A DNA stretch of 64,000 nt from the NCBI RefSeq assembly GCF_029846255.1, contig NZ_JARVWQ010000001.1, positions 1,966,304 to 2,030,303 on the forward strand. Direction: 5' to 3'. Each line of letters starts with the position of its first letter. Position 1 is the first letter of the stretch. The translations under genes were made by a program, and so were the position numbers. Of the stretch, positions 62,102 to 64,000 are shown piece by piece. The notes below the pieces were generated by a model. It made no database searches. It was not told the DNA's origin and worked only from the letters and a program-made list of their open reading frames with translations. Source of the stretch: Amnibacterium sp. CER49. GTDB lineage: Bacteria; Actinomycetota; Actinomycetes; Actinomycetales; Microbacteriaceae.

Positions 62102-62178
62102 GGAACGCAGGGGATCCGCCGGGATGCAGGGCCGACGGCGCGGTTCCGTCGTGCGCGCCGGTGGATCCCCTGCATCCG
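62102..62178. repeat. direct repeat copy 2, overlapping an inverted repeat
   Basis: The second direct repeat copy covers 62102-62134. Its GCAGGGGATCC stretch (62107-62117) also pairs with GGATCCCCTGC at 62164-62174, making an imperfect long inverted repeat. Confidence 0.68.
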
Positions 62179-62220
62179 GCGCCGTGACGACGCCCGGCGC
62201 CACGGGGGAACCCGCGGACC

Positions 62221-62550
62221 TCAGGCGTGCCGGACGCAGGTCGTCGTGAACGGGCGCGCCGCGAGCCGGGCCGCGGGGATCGGCTCGCCGCACACGGCGC
62301 AGACGCCGTAGGTGCCGGCCGCGACCCGCTCGAGCGCCGCGTCCACCTCCGCGAGGCGGCGGCGCGCCGCGGTGCGCAGCGCATCGGCCTGCGACCGCTC
62401 GAAGGCGATCGTCGCGCCCTCGGGGTCGTGCTCGTCGTCGCTGTTCGCGTCGGCGCGGGCCGCTGTGACGGCGGCGACCGTCTCGTCGAGCGACCGGATC
62501 TGGGCCGTCGCCTGATCGCGCAGCCGCTCGAGCTCGGGCACCGGATCCAC
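62221..62550 (-). CDS. DksA/TraR-family zinc-finger protein
   Basis: 109 residues: a coiled-coil hairpin (ELERLRDQATAQIRSLDETVAAVTAARAD, then RLAEVDAALERVAAG) and a zinc finger YGVCAVCGEPIPAARLAARPFTTTCVRH. The fourth zinc ligand is His rather than Cys (Cys 84, Cys 87, Cys 105, His 108). It may bind RNA polymerase as DksA does. GTG 62550 is the start with CACAAT six bases before it; there is no ribosome site. Confidence 0.88.
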   Translation of the reverse strand: MDPVPELERLRDQATAQIRSLDETVAAVTAARADANSDDEHDPEGATIAFERSQADALRTAARRRLAEVDAALERVAAGTYGVCAVCGEPIPAARLAARPFTTTCVRHA

Positions 62551-62556
62551 ACACGG

Positions 62557-62562
62557 ATTGTG
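62557..62562 (-). promoter_or_regulatory. -10-like box, leaderless start of DksA-like gene
   Basis: CACAAT on the minus strand, six bases before GTG 62550. Confidence 0.5.
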
Positions 62563-62591
62563 CCTGCGCGACACCGAGGGTGCGCGCCCGG

Positions 62592-62778
62592 TAGACTGGT
62601 CGAGGCGCGAACGATCGCGCCGGCGTCGAGGACACCCGTTCCCTCCGCCCTCGTGCAGCGCGATCCAGCGCTCGCGACCGGGCTGCTGCTTTCGGATTTC
62701 GTGACCACGGCGAACGACGTGCCGACCGGCACCGTCGCCTCCAGGTGGCCACGAGCCGCCCGTATCCGGAAGAGCACC
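62592..62778 (+). promoter_or_regulatory. -10 box and long 5' leader of DEAD-box helicase gene
   Basis: TAGACT (62592-62597) is a good actinobacterial -10 box. It would give a leader of about 175 bases, with a hairpin near its start (GGCGCGA/TCGCGCC, 62604-62621) and no open frame I would support. Such long leaders are common ahead of cold-induced RNA helicases; control by RNA structure is possible but not shown. Confidence 0.42.
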
Positions 62779-64000
62779 ATGCCCGCTCCCTTCGCCGATC
62801 TCGGCGTGCCCACCCGTCTCGTCACCGCGCTCGCGGCGCAGGGCGTCACCGAGCCGTTCCCCATCCAGGCAGCGACGCTGCCCGACTCGCTCGCCGGCCG
62901 CGACGTGCTCGGCCGCGGCCGCACCGGCAGCGGCAAGACGCTCGCCTTCGCGCTGCCGATGGTCGCCCGCCTGTCCGGCCGCCTCGCCGGCGGATCCCGC
63001 CGCAGCGGCCGCCCCCTCGGCCTCGTGCTCGCCCCGACCCGCGAGCTCGCGACGCAGATCGCCGCGACGATCGAGCCCCTCGCCGCGGCCGCGGGCCTCA
63101 CGGTCACCACCGTCTTCGGTGGCGTCTCGCAGCAGCGGCAGGTGAAGGCGCTGCACGACGGCGTCGACATCCTCGTCGCGTGCCCCGGCCGCCTCGAGGA
63201 CCTCCTCGGCCAGCGCGTGCTCACGCTCGACGCGGTCGAGATCACGGTGCTCGACGAGGCGGACCACATGGCCGACCTCGGCTTCCTGCCCGGCGTCACC
63301 CGGATCCTCGGCGGCACGCCCGCGGGCGGCCAGCGGCTGCTCTTCTCCGCGACGCTCGACAACGGCGTCGACAAGATCGTGCAGCGCTTCCTCGCGAAGC
63401 CGGTCACGCACTCGGTCGACGACGAGACCTCGCCCGTCGAGGCGATGACGCACCGCGTCTTCGAGCTCGCCGACGCCGACGCGAAGCGTCGCGTGCTCAC
63501 GACACTCGCCTCCGGCAGCGACCGCCGCATCCTCTTCGTCCGCACGAAGCATGTCGCGAAGAAGATCGCGAAGCAGCTCGTCGCCGACGGCATCGCCGCG
63601 GTCGACCTGCAGGGCAACCTGTCGCAGAACGCGCGCGACCGGAACCTCGCCGCGTTCACCTCGGGCGAGGCGCGCGTGCTCGTCGCCACCGACGTCGCCG
63701 CCCGCGGCGTCCACGTCGACGACGTCGCGCTCGTCGTGCACGCCGACCCGCCCACCGAGCACAAGGCGTACCTGCACCGCTCCGGCCGCACCGCCCGCGC
63801 CGGCGCCTCGGGCACCGTCGTCACGCTCGTGCTGCCGGAGCAGCGCCGCGACGTCACGATGCTGCTGAAGAAGGCCGGCCTGCAGGTGCCGGGCGAGCAG
63901 GTGACGTCGGCCTCGCCGGCCGTCGTCGAGCTGGTCGGCACGCCCGCCCCGTTCACGCCGCCGCCCGTCGCGGCGCCGCGCCAGGGCGGCGGCTCGGGGA
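62779..64000 (+). CDS. DEAD-box RNA helicase, 3' end cut by window
   Basis: The first 407 codons of a DEAD-box helicase; the gene runs off the window. Motifs: Q motif FPIQ, Walker A GRGRTGSGKT, PTRELA, GG, CPGR, VLDEADHM (motif II), FSATL (III), then LFVRTK, VATDVAARGVH and HRSGRTARAG of domain 2. A Pro/Gly-rich C-terminal tail is beginning at the window edge. GGAAG precedes ATG 62779. Probably acts in RNA remodelling at low temperature or ribosome assembly. Confidence 0.93.
   Translation, partial: MPAPFADLGVPTRLVTALAAQGVTEPFPIQAATLPDSLAGRDVLGRGRTGSGKTLAFALPMVARLSGRLAGGSRRSGRPLGLVLAPTRELATQIAATIEPLAAAAGLTVTTVFGGVSQQRQVKALHDGVDILVACPGRLEDLLGQRVLTLDAVEITVLDEADHMADLGFLPGVTRILGGTPAGGQRLLFSATLDNGVDKIVQRFLAKPVTHSVDDETSPVEAMTHRVFELADADAKRRVLTTLASGSDRRILFVRTKHVAKKIAKQLVADGIAAVDLQGNLSQNARDRNLAAFTSGEARVLVATDVAARGVHVDDVALVVHADPPTEHKAYLHRSGRTARAGASGTVVTLVLPEQRRDVTMLLKKAGLQVPGEQVTSASPAVVELVGTPAPFTPPPVAAPRQGGGSG

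Noticed and set aside
62604..62621. GGCGCGA ... TCGCGCC palindrome containing GAACGATCG, considered as another TetR operator
   Set aside because: It lacks the AGAACGATCGTTCT core and the arms differ; more likely a hairpin in the helicase leader.

Overview
The window is a 64 kb piece of a high-GC bacterial chromosome (third codon positions almost all G or C, and long spurious open frames on both strands). Gene content points to an actinomycete, most likely Micrococcales/Microbacteriaceae: DUF3140, DUF4395 beside a thioredoxin, DUF4349, an HrpA-type DEAH helicase with a DUF3418-like tail, AbiEi-like/DUF559 proteins, ECF sigma/anti-sigma pairs and many apparently leaderless genes. The family assignment is inference; no rRNA or tRNA gene was seen. 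There is no phage, transposase, CRISPR array or plasmid backbone. This is mostly ordinary chromosome with small intergenic repeats.

Layout. 1-10 kb: hrpA (cut by the window edge), a GMC oxidoreductase, an acidic small protein coupled to a DUF255 thioredoxin-fold protein, DUF3140, a tiny membrane peptide and a CPBP protease. 9.3-15 kb: pspA and a TPM-domain envelope protein, then a putative DUF559 nuclease and a GH1 glucosidase, with a copy of one conserved hairpin in each gap. 15-20 kb: NUDIX, LOG, MFS, DUF4395/thioredoxin, a Ser/Thr kinase with a GAF domain, and MarR. 20-26 kb: malQ, a serine hydrolase, and a two-gene redox unit (FMN-binding lipoprotein plus an RnfD/NqrB-like membrane domain fused to a flavin reductase). 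26-34 kb: GNAT, an ECF sigma/zinc anti-sigma pair with a probable autoregulatory promoter, an HNH nuclease, a decayed PAP2 phosphatase, hydrolases, a Gfo/Idh oxidoreductase, a UDG-family protein, and a TetR regulator with two palindromic operators. 33-44 kb: acyl-CoA synthetase, pepN, a zinc-ribbon nuclease, DUF503/RraB/DUF4240 small proteins, RidA opposite a PLP amino-acid deaminase, and an amino-sugar group (nagB, GlcNAc-type kinase, GH4). 44-54 kb: SNF2 helicase, SDR, a cystathionine synthase-like enzyme, a second sigma/anti-sigma unit with a DUF4349 lipoprotein, a frameshifted methyltransferase, and a histidine phosphatase divergent from a sigma-region-2-only protein, with the same TetR palindrome twice in the gap. 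54-64 kb: pgi, an epoxide hydrolase, a metY-Dabb-CoA-binding-HIT operon, an FAD amine oxidase, a composite repeat, a DksA-like protein and a DEAD-box helicase (cut by the window edge).

The most notable signals are the operator palindrome shared by two loci 21 kb apart, three families of intergenic palindromic or direct repeats, the minimal Rnf/NQR-like two-gene redox unit, and a recurring -10-like hexamer placed exactly six bases before start codons that lack a ribosome binding site. All functions are read from sequence motifs alone; no database search was run.
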